From contig NZ_JBHRTO010000001.1 of the NCBI RefSeq assembly GCF_042646385.1, positions 1,922,001-1,986,000 on the forward strand: DNA of 64,000 nucleotides, written 5' to 3'. Source of the DNA: Cypionkella sinensis. Lineage in GTDB: Bacteria; Pseudomonadota; Alphaproteobacteria; Rhodobacterales; Rhodobacteraceae. This document shows, piece by piece, positions 24,226 through 33,419 of this stretch. The notes under the pieces are model-generated. The model ran no database searches and was not told the DNA's origin. It saw nothing but the letters and a program-made list of their open reading frames with translations. The translations under genes and the position numbers were made by a program. Positions within the stretch are counted from its first letter, which is position 1, and every line of letters starts with the position of its first letter.

Positions 24226-25188
24226 ATGCTGTTTGCCTATCGCCCCGAAGCTGGCGGGTTGATCCAGATGCCGCTGCCAGTTGATCTGACAGCCGCCTTG
24301 TGGATCGACCTTTATCGCCCCCTGTCCAACCAGGCCGCCGACGTGGCGCGTCTGGGTCTGCCAGTGCCGACGCTGGCGGATATGGAGGAGATCGAGATTT
24401 CCAACCGGCTGTATCGCGAAGGCGGCGCTGATCATATGACGGTGGTGCTGCCCGGCCTGTCGGAAAGCAAGGCGCCGATCTCTGGCCCGGTCTGCTTTAT
24501 CCTGTCCCCCGAGCGGTTGATCACCGTGCGCCACCACGCGCCCCGCCCGTTTGAAACCTACCCTGCCCGCGCCGACAAGGTTGGCCCCGGCTGTGATCGG
24601 CCCGAGCGGCTGTTTCTGGGCTTGATTGAAGAAATCATCGGCCGGATGGCCGATATTCTGGAAGGTATCGGGCGCGGTTTGGATGATGTTGCTTCCGGGA
24701 TTTATTCGGGCGGGGCGAATGGCTTGCAGGCCGATGCCTTGCAGGCGGCGCTGGAAAAGGTCGGGCGCGAGGGCGATCTGTTGGGCCGGGTGCGGTTGGG
24801 CCTGCTGACGGTTGAACGCGCGGTCAGCTTTTTCGGGCAGACGCTGGCGGATCGGGCCGGGGGCGATGTGCTGCGCCCTTTGGTGAAGGGCCTGATGCGC
24901 GATTTGCAGGCGCTGGAGGTGCATGCCGATTTCCTCGGCTCACGTCTGGCGCTGACCTCGGATGCGACGCTTGGCATGATCAACCTGTCGCAGAACGTGA
25001 CGGTGCGGATCGTCTCGGTGGTGGCGGCGCTGTTCATGCCGCCGACACTGATCGCCAGCCTTTACGGGATGAACTTTGCCTATATGCCCGAACTGGGCTG
25101 GCGGTTCGGCTATCCGCTGGCGCTGATCCTGATGCTGGCTTCGGCGAGTGGAACCTATCTTTTTTTCAAATGGAAGCGCTGGCTATGA
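24226..25188 (+). CDS. CorA-family magnesium/divalent-cation transporter inside the phn operon
   Basis: 320 aa with the CorA plan: a long soluble N-terminal domain (beta-rich, then charged helices such as LLGRVRLGLLTVERAVSFFGQTLADRAGG) and two C-terminal membrane helices joined by the selectivity motif YGMNF. Start is one base after the phnK stop and the end overlaps phnL by ATGA, so it is expressed with the C-P lyase. Mg-ATP and Mg-polyphosphate intermediates are used by the pathway, so supplying Mg2+ during phosphate starvation is a reasonable guess. Co, Ni or Zn transport by CorA relatives is an alternative. Confidence 0.88.
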   Translation: MLFAYRPEAGGLIQMPLPVDLTAALWIDLYRPLSNQAADVARLGLPVPTLADMEEIEISNRLYREGGADHMTVVLPGLSESKAPISGPVCFILSPERLITVRHHAPRPFETYPARADKVGPGCDRPERLFLGLIEEIIGRMADILEGIGRGLDDVASGIYSGGANGLQADALQAALEKVGREGDLLGRVRLGLLTVERAVSFFGQTLADRAGGDVLRPLVKGLMRDLQALEVHADFLGSRLALTSDATLGMINLSQNVTVRIVSVVAALFMPPTLIASLYGMNFAYMPELGWRFGYPLALILMLASASGTYLFFKWKRWL

Positions 25189-25868
25189 TTGATATCCGTG
25201 ACCTTGGCAAAAGCTTTACCCTGCACAATCAAGGCGCTGCGGTGATCCCGGTGATGGCGGGGGCCAATCTGCATGTGGGTGCTGGCGAATGTGTGGGCCT
25301 GATCGGTGCATCAGGGGCCGGGAAATCGACCCTGATGCGGATGGTCTGGGGCAACTATCTGGCGGCTTCGGGCAGCATTCTGGTGGGGGGGCTGGATGTG
25401 GCGCGGGCAGAGCCGCGGCAGATCGTGGCGTTGCGGCGTCAGGTGTTGGGCTACGTCAGCCAGTTCCTGCGGGTGGTGCCGCGGGTGCCAACGCTGGATG
25501 TGGTGGCCGAGCCGTTGTTGAACCTTGGCGTGCCGGGGGATCAGGCACGTGCGCGGGCGGCAGAGCTGCTGGCGCGGCTGAACATCCCACAGAGGCTGTG
25601 GGCGCTATCGCCGACGACGTTTTCGGGCGGTGAGCAACAGCGGGTGAACATCGCGCGCGGCTTTGCGCATCCCTATCCTGCCCTGCTGCTGGACGAGCCG
25701 ACCGCCAGTCTGGATGCGGTGAACCGCGAGGTCGTGCTGGCGCTGATCGAGGAAGCCAAGGCGCGCGGGGCGGCGATCTTAGGGATTTTCCACGATGAAG
25801 CTGCGCGCGACCGGGTGTGCGACCGGGTGGTCGATGTGCGGGCGTTTACGCCGAAGGCTGCCGCATGA
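25185..25868 (+). CDS. phnL: C-P lyase ABC-type ATPase subunit PhnL
   Basis: 227-aa ATPase of the phosphonate-activation step (methylphosphonate plus ATP to ribose methylphosphonate triphosphate, with PhnGHI). Walker A GASGAGKSTLMRMVWGNY, signature FSGGEQQRVNIARGF, Walker B ALLLDEPTASLD, and FHDEAARDRVCDRV at the end, typical of PhnL. Start overlaps corA; end overlaps phnN by ATGA. Confidence 0.95.
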   Translation: MIDIRDLGKSFTLHNQGAAVIPVMAGANLHVGAGECVGLIGASGAGKSTLMRMVWGNYLAASGSILVGGLDVARAEPRQIVALRRQVLGYVSQFLRVVPRVPTLDVVAEPLLNLGVPGDQARARAAELLARLNIPQRLWALSPTTFSGGEQQRVNIARGFAHPYPALLLDEPTASLDAVNREVVLALIEEAKARGAAILGIFHDEAARDRVCDRVVDVRAFTPKAAA

Positions 25869-26398
25869 ACGGAAGGGTGTTCATGGTCGTGGGGCCATCA
25901 GGGGCAGGCAAGGATACGCTTATGGCCGGTGCGGTGGCGGCCAATCCGGCGCTGCACTGGGCGCGGCGGGTGATCACGCGGCCAGAAACTTCGGGCGGCG
26001 AACCGTTTGAAGGCGTCAGCGAAGCGGTGTTTCAGGCGCGGTTGCAGGCGGGCGCATTTGCGTTGCACTGGCAGGCGCATGGGTTGTGCTATGGGGTGCC
26101 ACATGCCGAGCTTGCGCCCTTGTCGGCGGGGCGCGATGTGTTGATCAATGGCTCGCGGGCGGCTTTGTCGGCGGCTTTGGCGGTGTTTCCGGGGCTACGG
26201 GTGGTCCAGATTAGTGCGCCGCTTGCCGTGCTGGCCGATCGGTTGGCGGCACGCGGGCGCGAAAGCCATGCGGATATTCTGGCACGGTTGCAGCGCGCCA
26301 ATCATGCCTTGCCCGAGGGTATTGCGGCCCAGGAGATCAGCAATGATGCGACGCCTGCGCAGGGCATCGCCAAGCTGCTTCAAGCGCTGAGGGCGTAG
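25865..26398 (+). CDS. phnN: Ribose 1,5-bisphosphokinase PhnN
   Basis: Phosphorylates ribose 1,5-bisphosphate to PRPP, the salvage end of the pathway. 177 aa, guanylate-kinase-like fold: P-loop VVGPSGAGKDTLM near residue 8, RRVITRPETSGGEPFEGV, GLCYGVP, and RLAARGRESHADILARLQRA. Start ATG 25865 overlaps phnL. The last 19 bp overlap the convergent DUF1045 gene. Confidence 0.94.
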   Translation: MNGRVFMVVGPSGAGKDTLMAGAVAANPALHWARRVITRPETSGGEPFEGVSEAVFQARLQAGAFALHWQAHGLCYGVPHAELAPLSAGRDVLINGSRAALSAALAVFPGLRVVQISAPLAVLADRLAARGRESHADILARLQRANHALPEGIAAQEISNDATPAQGIAKLLQALRA

Positions 26399-27063
26399 CG
26401 GTGCAGCAGGTGAAACTGGCCCATAGCATCCTCGCCGCACAGGCAAACCTCTGCGATGACAAACGGCTGCGGGATCAGGCCCGCGAAATGGCGGGCAGCG
26501 GCTGTCGCGATGGCGGTTTCGTCCGAAGCCAGCGGGCCGGACAGGGTCAGGTGAAAGCGGAACTGTTCCAGAACATAGGGATAGCCGTAAGTACCCAGCA
26601 ATTCGCGCTGGCGCATTGTCAAGCGTTCAGGGCGGCGGCGGGCGATTTCGGCGGGGGTCAGGCTGGCACGCAGCGAGTCCAACTGTTGCACGATCTGGGC
26701 TGCGAAGGCTTGCAGCGCTGTTTGATCGTCGGTTGGCGTCAGGGCGAGAAAGCCGTCGAGGTTGACCATCTGCAATCCTGGCAGGGTCAGCGGCGCAAGG
26801 CTTTGCGCAAGCTCTGCCGTGGCCTGCGTCAGATCAGCAAAGCTCACGTCCTCGGCCAAGCGGAACGGCGGCTTCAGCGTGGCGTGAAAGCCGTATTTGC
26901 GCGGCTCTGCCGTCACCTCCGCCAGACTGCGCGGCAGGGCGAGGGCGGGCTGCGGCACAAACTGACCGAAGGCAAGATCCCAACCCAGCCAAGCGGCGGC
27001 TGCATCGGCGAATGCCCCCGGCTCGGGCGCGTAGTAGATCGCAAAGCGTTTCATCTGATCCAT
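26380..27063 (-). CDS. DUF1045 phosphonate-locus protein (2H phosphoesterase fold)
   Basis: 227 aa, starting MDQMKRFAIYYAPEPG after AAGGGCGGG (alternative start at the next Met, 27054). Two H-x-T motifs, YGFHATLKPPF and FRFHLTLSGP, mark the 2H phosphoesterase superfamily; the protein family is known from phosphonate loci. No PhnP-like metallo-beta-lactamase is seen here, so this protein may open the cyclic ribose phosphate intermediate instead; that is inference. It is convergent with phnN and divergent from phnM2. Confidence 0.88.
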   Translation of the reverse strand: MDQMKRFAIYYAPEPGAFADAAAAWLGWDLAFGQFVPQPALALPRSLAEVTAEPRKYGFHATLKPPFRLAEDVSFADLTQATAELAQSLAPLTLPGLQMVNLDGFLALTPTDDQTALQAFAAQIVQQLDSLRASLTPAEIARRRPERLTMRQRELLGTYGYPYVLEQFRFHLTLSGPLASDETAIATAAARHFAGLIPQPFVIAEVCLCGEDAMGQFHLLHRYALSA

Positions 27064-27085
27064 GCTGCCCGCCCTTACTGCCCAA

Positions 27086-27103
27086 TCGTCACACCGCTGT
27101 GAC
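27086..27103 (-). promoter_or_regulatory. Candidate Pho box between the DUF1045 gene and phnM2
   Basis: On the minus strand, GTCACAG-N4-GTGTGAC type repeats can be read as two 7-mers 11 bp apart (plus strand TCGTCAC at 27086 and CTGTGAC at 27097). This resembles the tandem PhoB site and is placed to serve both divergent genes. The match is imperfect. Confidence 0.4.
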
Positions 27104-27145
27104 AGTTTTCTGCCATTTGCCGCACATAAGCACAATGAAAGCCCG

Positions 27146-28291
27146 ATGATGACCGAGACGATCCTTGCCAATGCCATGCTGGTTCTGCCGACCGAAGTGA
27201 TCCATGGCGCGATCCGCGTGGAAGGCGGCACGATCACTGCACTAGATCAGGGCGCTGGTGTGCCTGCGGGCGCGGTGGATTGCATGGGTGATCTGCTGAT
27301 GCCGGGTCTGATCGAATTGCACACCGACAATCTGGAACGTCACATCGAGCCGCGCCCCAAGGTCAACTGGCCGCATGCCAGCGCGATCATCGCGCATGAT
27401 GCCGAACTGGCCAGCGTGGGGATTACCACAGTGTTTGATGCGCTGCGGGTCGGCTCGATCACCTCGTCGAAGAAGATGAATTACGGCGAGTATGCGCGTC
27501 TGCTGGCGGATGAAATTCTTGGCCTGCGGGAAAAGGGCGCGTTGAAAATCAGCCATTTCCTGCATCTCCGGGCCGAGGTTTGCTCGGAAACGCTGATTGC
27601 GGAACTGGCGAAATTCGGCCCCGATGACCGTATCGGCATCGTGTCTTTGATGGATCACACGCCGGGGCAGCGGCAGTTTCGCGATCTGACGCAGTTGCGT
27701 GCCTATGTCTGTGGCAAGCATGGGCTGTCAGAGGCAGAGTTTGAATCGCATGTGGCCGAGCAAGTGGCGATTTCCGCGCGGCTGGGGGATGCGCATGAGG
27801 CCGCCGCCGTGGCCGAAGCGCAGCGCTTTGGCGCGGTGCTAGCCAGCCATGATGACACCACTGCCGAGCAGGTCGCGGTCTCGGCATGTCACGGCGCGCA
27901 TTTTGCCGAGTTTCCAACCACAGTGGAAGCCGCCCAAGCCTGCCATGCGCAGGGCATCAAGGTGATGATGGGCGCGCCAAACCTGATCCGGGGCGGTTCG
28001 CATTCGGGCAATGTCGCGGCAAGCAAGCTGGCCGAGGCTGATCTGTTGGACATCGTCTCGTCCGATTATGTGCCCTCGGCGCTGCTGTCGGCGGCGCTGC
28101 TGCTGGGCGATCTGTGGGGCGATGTGGCGCGCGGGGTCGCTTGCGTGACGCAAGCGCCTGCGCAGGCGGCGGGGTTGGCGGATCGTGGCACGCTCGCGCT
28201 GGGCGCGCGTGGCGATATGATCCGGGTGGCGCGGGTGGCCGGTGCCGCGGTGTTGCGCGGCACTTGGGTGCAGGGGCAGCGGGTGGCCTGA
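27146..28291 (+). CDS. phnM: Alpha-D-ribose 1-methylphosphonate 5-triphosphate diphosphatase PhnM (second copy)
   Basis: 381 aa, the canonical PhnM: LMPGLIELHTDNLERHIEPRPKVNWPHASAIIAHDAELASVGITTVFDAL, then SLMDHTPGQRQFRD, ASHDDTT, MGAPNLIRGGSHSGNV and SSDYVPSALLSAA. Start is ATG 27146 or the adjacent ATG 27149. The first PhnM (17821-19002) is more divergent, so this copy is the likelier main enzyme. Confidence 0.95.
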   Translation: MMTETILANAMLVLPTEVIHGAIRVEGGTITALDQGAGVPAGAVDCMGDLLMPGLIELHTDNLERHIEPRPKVNWPHASAIIAHDAELASVGITTVFDALRVGSITSSKKMNYGEYARLLADEILGLREKGALKISHFLHLRAEVCSETLIAELAKFGPDDRIGIVSLMDHTPGQRQFRDLTQLRAYVCGKHGLSEAEFESHVAEQVAISARLGDAHEAAAVAEAQRFGAVLASHDDTTAEQVAVSACHGAHFAEFPTTVEAAQACHAQGIKVMMGAPNLIRGGSHSGNVAASKLAEADLLDIVSSDYVPSALLSAALLLGDLWGDVARGVACVTQAPAQAAGLADRGTLALGARGDMIRVARVAGAAVLRGTWVQGQRVA

Positions 28292-28294
28292 GAC

Positions 28295-29350
28295 CTAATT
28301 CAGCCGCAGGCCCGTCGCCGCGTCGAACAGATGCACCAGCCCCGGCAAGGGCCGCAGCCCGATCAGATCACCGCGCTTCAGACTAGGCCGGTCGGTGAAC
28401 AGCGCGTTCAGGGTCAGGCCATCGCTTTCGCCCGAAACGAACATCGCCGTGCCGGTGCTTTCAACGCTGGACACCCGCACCTGAATAGCGCCATCGGCAT
28501 CGGGAGCGCAGAGCGCCAGATGCTCGGGCCGGATGCCATAGAGCACCGCACCATCTGCCGCGCCGTCGATCGGCAACATCTGCCCCGAAGCCAGACGCAC
28601 CTGCCCCTCCCCCGCCTGCGCCGCCAGCAGGTTCATCGCCGGTGATCCGATGAAGCCCGCAACAAAGGCATTGGCGGGGCGATCATACAGTTCCAGCGGT
28701 GGCCCCGCCTGTTCCAACCGCCCGGCTCGCATGACGACAATGCGGTCAGCCATCGTCATTGCTTCAACCTGATCATGGGTGACGAAGATCGAGGTGGTGC
28801 CAAGCCGTTCGTGCAAAGCCCTGATTTCGGCGCGCATTTGCACGCGCAGTGCGGCGTCCAGGTTCGAGAGTGGCTCGTCAAACAGGAACACCGCAGGCTG
28901 ACGCACAATCGCCCGCCCCATCGCCACCCGTTGCCGCTGTCCGCCGGAAAGCTGCTTGGGCGTGCGATCCAGATAGGGCGTCAGACCCAGAATATCCGCC
29001 GCCTTCTCAACCGCAGCCGCGATCTCGGCCTTGCCCGCGCCGCGCAGATGCAGCGAAAACCCCATGTTGTCGCGCACCGACATATGCGGATAAAGCGCGT
29101 AGTTTTGGAACACCATGGCGATGTCGCGGGCCTTTGGTTCCACCTCGTTCACCACACGGCCACCGATGGCAACCGTGCCCGAAGTGATCTCCTCCAGCCC
29201 CGCGATCATCCGCAACAGGGTGGATTTACCACAGCCCGAGGGGCCGACCAGTGCCACGAATTCACCATCCGCCACGTCAAAGCTGACCCCGTGCATCACC
29301 TTGGTGCTGCCGTAGGATTTTGTCACATCGCGGATGGAAACTTCGGCCAT
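28295..29350 (-). CDS. Sugar ABC transporter ATP-binding protein (UgpC/MsmK type)
   Basis: 351 aa ATPase of a carbohydrate importer. Walker A GPSGCGKSTLLRMIAGLE, Q-loop NYALYPHMSV, signature LSGGQRQRVAMGRAI, Walker B VFLFDEPLSNLDAALRVQMR, followed by a TOBE-type domain (VLYGIRPEHLAL). It is the last gene of the amino-sugar unit and ends 3 bp from the convergent phnM2 stop. Confidence 0.93.
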   Translation of the reverse strand: MAEVSIRDVTKSYGSTKVMHGVSFDVADGEFVALVGPSGCGKSTLLRMIAGLEEITSGTVAIGGRVVNEVEPKARDIAMVFQNYALYPHMSVRDNMGFSLHLRGAGKAEIAAAVEKAADILGLTPYLDRTPKQLSGGQRQRVAMGRAIVRQPAVFLFDEPLSNLDAALRVQMRAEIRALHERLGTTSIFVTHDQVEAMTMADRIVVMRAGRLEQAGPPLELYDRPANAFVAGFIGSPAMNLLAAQAGEGQVRLASGQMLPIDGAADGAVLYGIRPEHLALCAPDADGAIQVRVSSVESTGTAMFVSGESDGLTLNALFTDRPSLKRGDLIGLRPLPGLVHLFDAATGLRLN

Positions 29351-29369
29351 TTGGTCCTCGGATATTCGA

Positions 29370-30329
29370 TTACTGCAACACGACGACTTTGCTCAGATGC
29401 CGCGGGGCTTCCGAGTTGATGCCTTTTGACAGCGCCACCCGTTCCCCCAGCATCTGCAACGCAGGCAGGCAGACCAGCGCGTTGACCTCATCGGAATATC
29501 CCAGATCGATGCGCAGATCGCCGGGGCCGTTGAAGCCGATCACCACCGCGCCCTTGGCCTGCAATTCGGCAACCACAAGCGCCTCTTCTGCTGCGGTGGC
29601 TTGCGAATAGAGCATCACCACCAACGACGTGGTGTCGATCAGCGACACCGGACCGTGGCGGTATTCCATCGGGTGAAACGACTGGCTGTAGGAAATGCTC
29701 ATCTCTTGCAGCTTCAGACCGCCCTCGGTTGCCATGCCATAGTTTGGCCCCGCGCCAAGATAGACAAAATGGCTGCGCCCGTGCAGCACAGGTGCCAGTT
29801 CTGCATCCAGCCGCGCCATCGCGGCGGCGGCATCGGCGGCAATCGGGCCCGACAGATTAACCCCCGCCATGCGCAATCCGGCCAGCAGCATCAGGCTGGC
29901 CGACACCGACATCACGATGCCTTCGGAGGGATCAGTCGGGATATACAGTGCCTGTTCTGCCGCGCGCAGGATGGTCGACTCCGGCTCGCACGACACTGCC
30001 AGTGTGCGCCAGCCGCGCGCACGGCTGGCCTCAATCGCCTGCACGGTCTCCGACGTGGTGCCCGAGCGTGACAGCCCGATCACCAACACATCTTGCGATC
30101 CGGCCAAATAACACTCCGGCCTGCGCGCCCATTCCGCCCCCGGCACCGCCAGCGCCGCCTGGCCACGCGCGTTGAACGCACAGGCGATCACCTGCGCCAG
30201 ATAATACGAGGTGCCGCAGCCGGTGATCACAACGGTTTGCGCGCGCACCTTTGGCATATCCTGCCGCAGCGCGGCCTCCCAATAGGGGAACTGACGGCGG
30301 ATGACGGTCTCGGTGATGGTTGCGGGCAT
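29370..30329 (-). CDS. SIS-domain sugar isomerase/deaminase (AgaS/GlmS C-terminal-like)
   Basis: Two tandem SIS domains, 319 aa. The first has ITGCGTSYYLAQVIACAFNARGQAALAVPGAEWAR and VIGLSRSGTTSETVQA; the second YLGAGPNYGMATEGGLKLQEMSISYSQSFHPMEYRHGPVSLID. ELK/EMS plus EYRHGP are typical of the isomerase half of glucosamine-6-phosphate synthase and of AgaS-type deaminases. There is no glutaminase domain, so it most likely deaminates/isomerises an amino-sugar phosphate, possibly galactosamine 6-phosphate given the KbaZ-type neighbour. Confidence 0.87.
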   Translation of the reverse strand: MPATITETVIRRQFPYWEAALRQDMPKVRAQTVVITGCGTSYYLAQVIACAFNARGQAALAVPGAEWARRPECYLAGSQDVLVIGLSRSGTTSETVQAIEASRARGWRTLAVSCEPESTILRAAEQALYIPTDPSEGIVMSVSASLMLLAGLRMAGVNLSGPIAADAAAAMARLDAELAPVLHGRSHFVYLGAGPNYGMATEGGLKLQEMSISYSQSFHPMEYRHGPVSLIDTTSLVVMLYSQATAAEEALVVAELQAKGAVVIGFNGPGDLRIDLGYSDEVNALVCLPALQMLGERVALSKGINSEAPRHLSKVVVLQ

Positions 30330-30353
30330 GATTTTCGCTTTCCTTACAGTCAG

Positions 30354-31229
30354 TTATTTTCCGGCCCCGGCCATTAGGCCCGAGACGAGATATCGGTTGA
30401 GAAACATTACAAGCAGCAGCGGTGGGGCGATGGCGACGATCCCGGCGGCGTTCATCAGCCCGTAATCGACATAATTGCGGGTGACGAATTCGGGGATCAG
30501 CACGGTCAGCGGCTTGGTGGCCAGCGTGGGCGAGAACACCAAGGGCACCATGAACTGCCCCCAGGCGGACAGAAACGTCAGGATACCGCAGGCGACCAGA
30601 CCCGGCCCCGCCAAGGGCAGCACCACCTGCACAAAGGCCCTCAGCTTTGAGGCCCCATCCAGCCAAGCGGCCTCTTCCAGCGACAAGGGCATCGCCTGAT
30701 AGACCGAGCGCATCAGCCACAGGGCCAAGGGCAGAAAGGCCGAGACATAGATCAGCGTGACCCCGGTGTAGGTGTCAATCAGCCCCATCGAAATCATCAG
30801 CCGATAGAGCGGGATCATCACCGTATAGGCCGGGATCGCCAGCGTCGCCACCACCAGCACGAACAGCACATTGCGCCCCGGAAACTCCAGCCGCACAAAG
30901 GCCCAAGCGCCAAAGGCCGCGATGATCACCACCAGCACCGTGGCCGCCAGCGAGGTTATCAGGCTGTTGACAAAAGCGCGCGAGAATTGCGGCCAGACCG
31001 AGGCCACCTCATTGCCCTGCGAGGTCGAGGTTGCGCCAAACAGCTTGGCGTAGTGCTGCCATGTGGCGGCTTCGGGCCACAGATGCAAACTGTTGGACAC
31101 CAGCGCATTGGGCGGCGTGATCGAGGTGACGAAAGACCAATAGACCGGCCCCACCGACCACAGCACCAGCACGGCTACGCCCAGCCACAGGCCGATCTGC
31201 CCCGGCAGATGTTTCAAGCGGCGGTTCAT
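30354..31229 (-). CDS. Sugar ABC transporter permease (MalG/UgpE type)
   Basis: 291 aa with six membrane segments starting GLWLGVAVLVLWSVGPVYWSFVTS. The EAA loop reads LSLEEAAWLDGASKLRAFVQVVLPLAGPGLVACG. It overlaps the other permease by ATGA and lies 24 bp before the SIS gene. Confidence 0.92.
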   Translation of the reverse strand: MNRRLKHLPGQIGLWLGVAVLVLWSVGPVYWSFVTSITPPNALVSNSLHLWPEAATWQHYAKLFGATSTSQGNEVASVWPQFSRAFVNSLITSLAATVLVVIIAAFGAWAFVRLEFPGRNVLFVLVVATLAIPAYTVMIPLYRLMISMGLIDTYTGVTLIYVSAFLPLALWLMRSVYQAMPLSLEEAAWLDGASKLRAFVQVVLPLAGPGLVACGILTFLSAWGQFMVPLVFSPTLATKPLTVLIPEFVTRNYVDYGLMNAAGIVAIAPPLLLVMFLNRYLVSGLMAGAGK

Positions 31230-32122
31230 TCGAACCTCGTTTCACGGTAGACCCGCAGCACATAGATCAGCGATACCGCCAACGAGACGACCATGGTCAG
31301 CACCGACAGCGCCATGCCGCCGGAAAATTTCATGTTCTGGAACGCCAGCACATAGACCTGAATGATCACAGACCGCGTATCGAGTGACGCTCCGTTCAGT
31401 ATCCAAGCCTCATCAAACAGGTTGACCGCAAAGACGGTGGATTGTGACAGCGCAATCGCCAGACCGGGGGCAATCAGCGGCAGGGTGATCTTGCGCAGGC
31501 GCTGCCATGCGGTTGCACCATCCAGACGTGCGGCCTCGTATAGCTCCTGCGGGATGGATTGCAGGGCTGCCAGCAGGATGATCACCGTCAAGGGCATCAT
31601 CCGCCACGCATGCACCACCGAGATCAGCAGCAGCCCTGTTTCGCGGTTGTTGAACCAGACCTGCGGCGTGTCGATGATGCCGGCACTCAGCAGCAGGCCG
31701 TTCAGCAGGCCATAGCTGGGGTTGTAAATCCACATCCAGATGATCGCATTGACCACCGGCGGCAGGCACCACGGCAGCACAACAATCGCCAGCAACCACC
31801 GCCGCCCGATGGTGATCCGGTTCAACAGCAGCGCCGCCGCCAGACCGCCCACGGTTTCGATCACCACCGCCAGCACGACATAGATCGCCGTGGTGATCCA
31901 TGCGGCGTTGACGGTGCTGTCTTTCAGCAGATTGCTGTAGTTGCGCACACCCACGAACGGCGTGCCAGGTTTCATCGGCTCGATGCGGAACAGGCTGTCG
32001 AACAGGGTCGACAGCAGCGGCAAGAACACCAGCCCGCCCATGATCAGCACCACAGGCAAGGCCAAGGCCAGCCCAAGGCGCGCGTCCTTGCCAAAGCGCG
32101 GGAGTTTGATCTGCAAGGCCAT
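31226..32122 (-). CDS. Sugar ABC transporter permease (MalF/UgpA type)
   Basis: 298 aa, six membrane segments from LGLALALPVVLIMGGLVFLPLLSTLFDSLF. EAA loop PQELYEAARLDGATAWQRLRKITLPLIAPGL. It pairs with the 30354-31229 permease; the gene follows the binding protein by 16 bp. Confidence 0.92.
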   Translation of the reverse strand: MALQIKLPRFGKDARLGLALALPVVLIMGGLVFLPLLSTLFDSLFRIEPMKPGTPFVGVRNYSNLLKDSTVNAAWITTAIYVVLAVVIETVGGLAAALLLNRITIGRRWLLAIVVLPWCLPPVVNAIIWMWIYNPSYGLLNGLLLSAGIIDTPQVWFNNRETGLLLISVVHAWRMMPLTVIILLAALQSIPQELYEAARLDGATAWQRLRKITLPLIAPGLAIALSQSTVFAVNLFDEAWILNGASLDTRSVIIQVYVLAFQNMKFSGGMALSVLTMVVSLAVSLIYVLRVYRETRFE

Positions 32123-32138
32123 TCCCCCGCGCCAGCCG

Positions 32139-33374
32139 TTATTCTTGCGCCGTCGCAGCCGCTTCCGCGATCTGCGCTACCGCTTGATCCACCGTCAACT
32201 GCCCCTTCGCCGCTGCGTTCAGCGCGGTGGCCACGGCCCCCGAAAACTCGGGATACCAACCCGGCGTGCCCTGCGCGAACAACGGCTCCACCACCTCGGC
32301 CTGCGCGATCAGCACATCGCCTTGTTTCAGGTTCCCGGCCTCGTTCAGGGTTTTCAACACCGACAACCGCGTCGGCAGATTGCCCAGCAGGCGATAGTTC
32401 GCCTCCATCGTTGCAGGCTCCAGCATCCACTGGATAAAGCCCGCCGCCTGTTCCTTGTTCTCGGCGTTCATCGGAATGCCCAAGGCCCCCGGCAAACCAA
32501 AGGTGCGCGATTTGCCGTTCACATTCGGCATCAGCGCCGCTGCAACATCCGCTGCCACCTGCGATTTCGCGGCGTCGCTATAGACCGCCAAGTTGCCCGC
32601 CCAGCCCGCAACATCGAAGGTCGCCTTGCCAGCCTTGAACAACTCCTGCACCTCGACATCCTTCAGGCTGGTCGCCGCTGGATCAATCAGCCCTTCGTTT
32701 AGTGCGGCAATCTCGAACGCCATCGCCTGATAGCCAGCCGAGGCCGGATCGGTGAACAAAGGCTTGAAATCAGCGTCAAACAGATCGCCGCCGAAGGCTT
32801 TGGTCAACAGATACCACGCAGTTGCCGACCCCTCAGACGCCGACAGCGGCAGCGCGATCGGATAATCCGCGATCTTGGCCGCCTTCACCGCCCGCGCCGC
32901 ATCCAGCAATTCGGCAGGGGTTTTCGGCACGGCCACGCCCGCCTTGGTCAGATGCGCCGCATTGTAGATCAGCACGCGGAAATCGTTATTATAAGGCACG
33001 CCGATCAGCTTGCCATCGTAGGTGAAGATCGAGGTGGTCGGCAGATCGGCCTTCAACTCATCCGACAGCACCGCATCCAGCGGATCATACCAGCCGGCCG
33101 AGCCGAACTGGCCAACCCAGCTCCAATCCATCTCGGTCACGCTCGCGGGCGCGGTATTGGCCAGCATCGAGGTGACAATCTTGGTGCGGATTTCATCCCA
33201 GCCGAGGGTTTGAATATCCAGACCGCCGCCTTTGTAGGTGTCGGTCATCTCTTTCGGCAGCGTCACCCAAGGCGGCAGCAACACCGCCAGAGTGCCTGCC
33301 GAAAGCGCCAAGCCAGGGGCCAGTGCCGCAAGGCCCAAGACCGAGGCAGAAAGAAGAAAATGCCGTCTGTTCAT
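32139..33374 (-). CDS. Sugar ABC transporter substrate-binding protein
   Basis: 411-aa family-1 extracellular solute-binding protein. The signal peptide (RRHFLLSASVLGLAALAPGLALSA) contains a twin-arginine-type RRHFLL start. Fold features include SVTEMDWSWVGQFGSAGWYDPLD, LIGVPYNNDFRVLIYN, KAGKATFDVAGWAGN and GALGIPMNAENKEQAAGFIQWM. The ligand is unknown; the linked SIS protein, kinase and KbaZ suggest an amino sugar. Confidence 0.92.
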   Translation of the reverse strand: MNRRHFLLSASVLGLAALAPGLALSAGTLAVLLPPWVTLPKEMTDTYKGGGLDIQTLGWDEIRTKIVTSMLANTAPASVTEMDWSWVGQFGSAGWYDPLDAVLSDELKADLPTTSIFTYDGKLIGVPYNNDFRVLIYNAAHLTKAGVAVPKTPAELLDAARAVKAAKIADYPIALPLSASEGSATAWYLLTKAFGGDLFDADFKPLFTDPASAGYQAMAFEIAALNEGLIDPAATSLKDVEVQELFKAGKATFDVAGWAGNLAVYSDAAKSQVAADVAAALMPNVNGKSRTFGLPGALGIPMNAENKEQAAGFIQWMLEPATMEANYRLLGNLPTRLSVLKTLNEAGNLKQGDVLIAQAEVVEPLFAQGTPGWYPEFSGAVATALNAAAKGQLTVDQAVAQIAEAAATAQE

Positions 33375-33419
33375 TGTATCACCCTGTTGTTGTCTGCCCC
33401 TGTTCCGGGGCGTTGCGCG

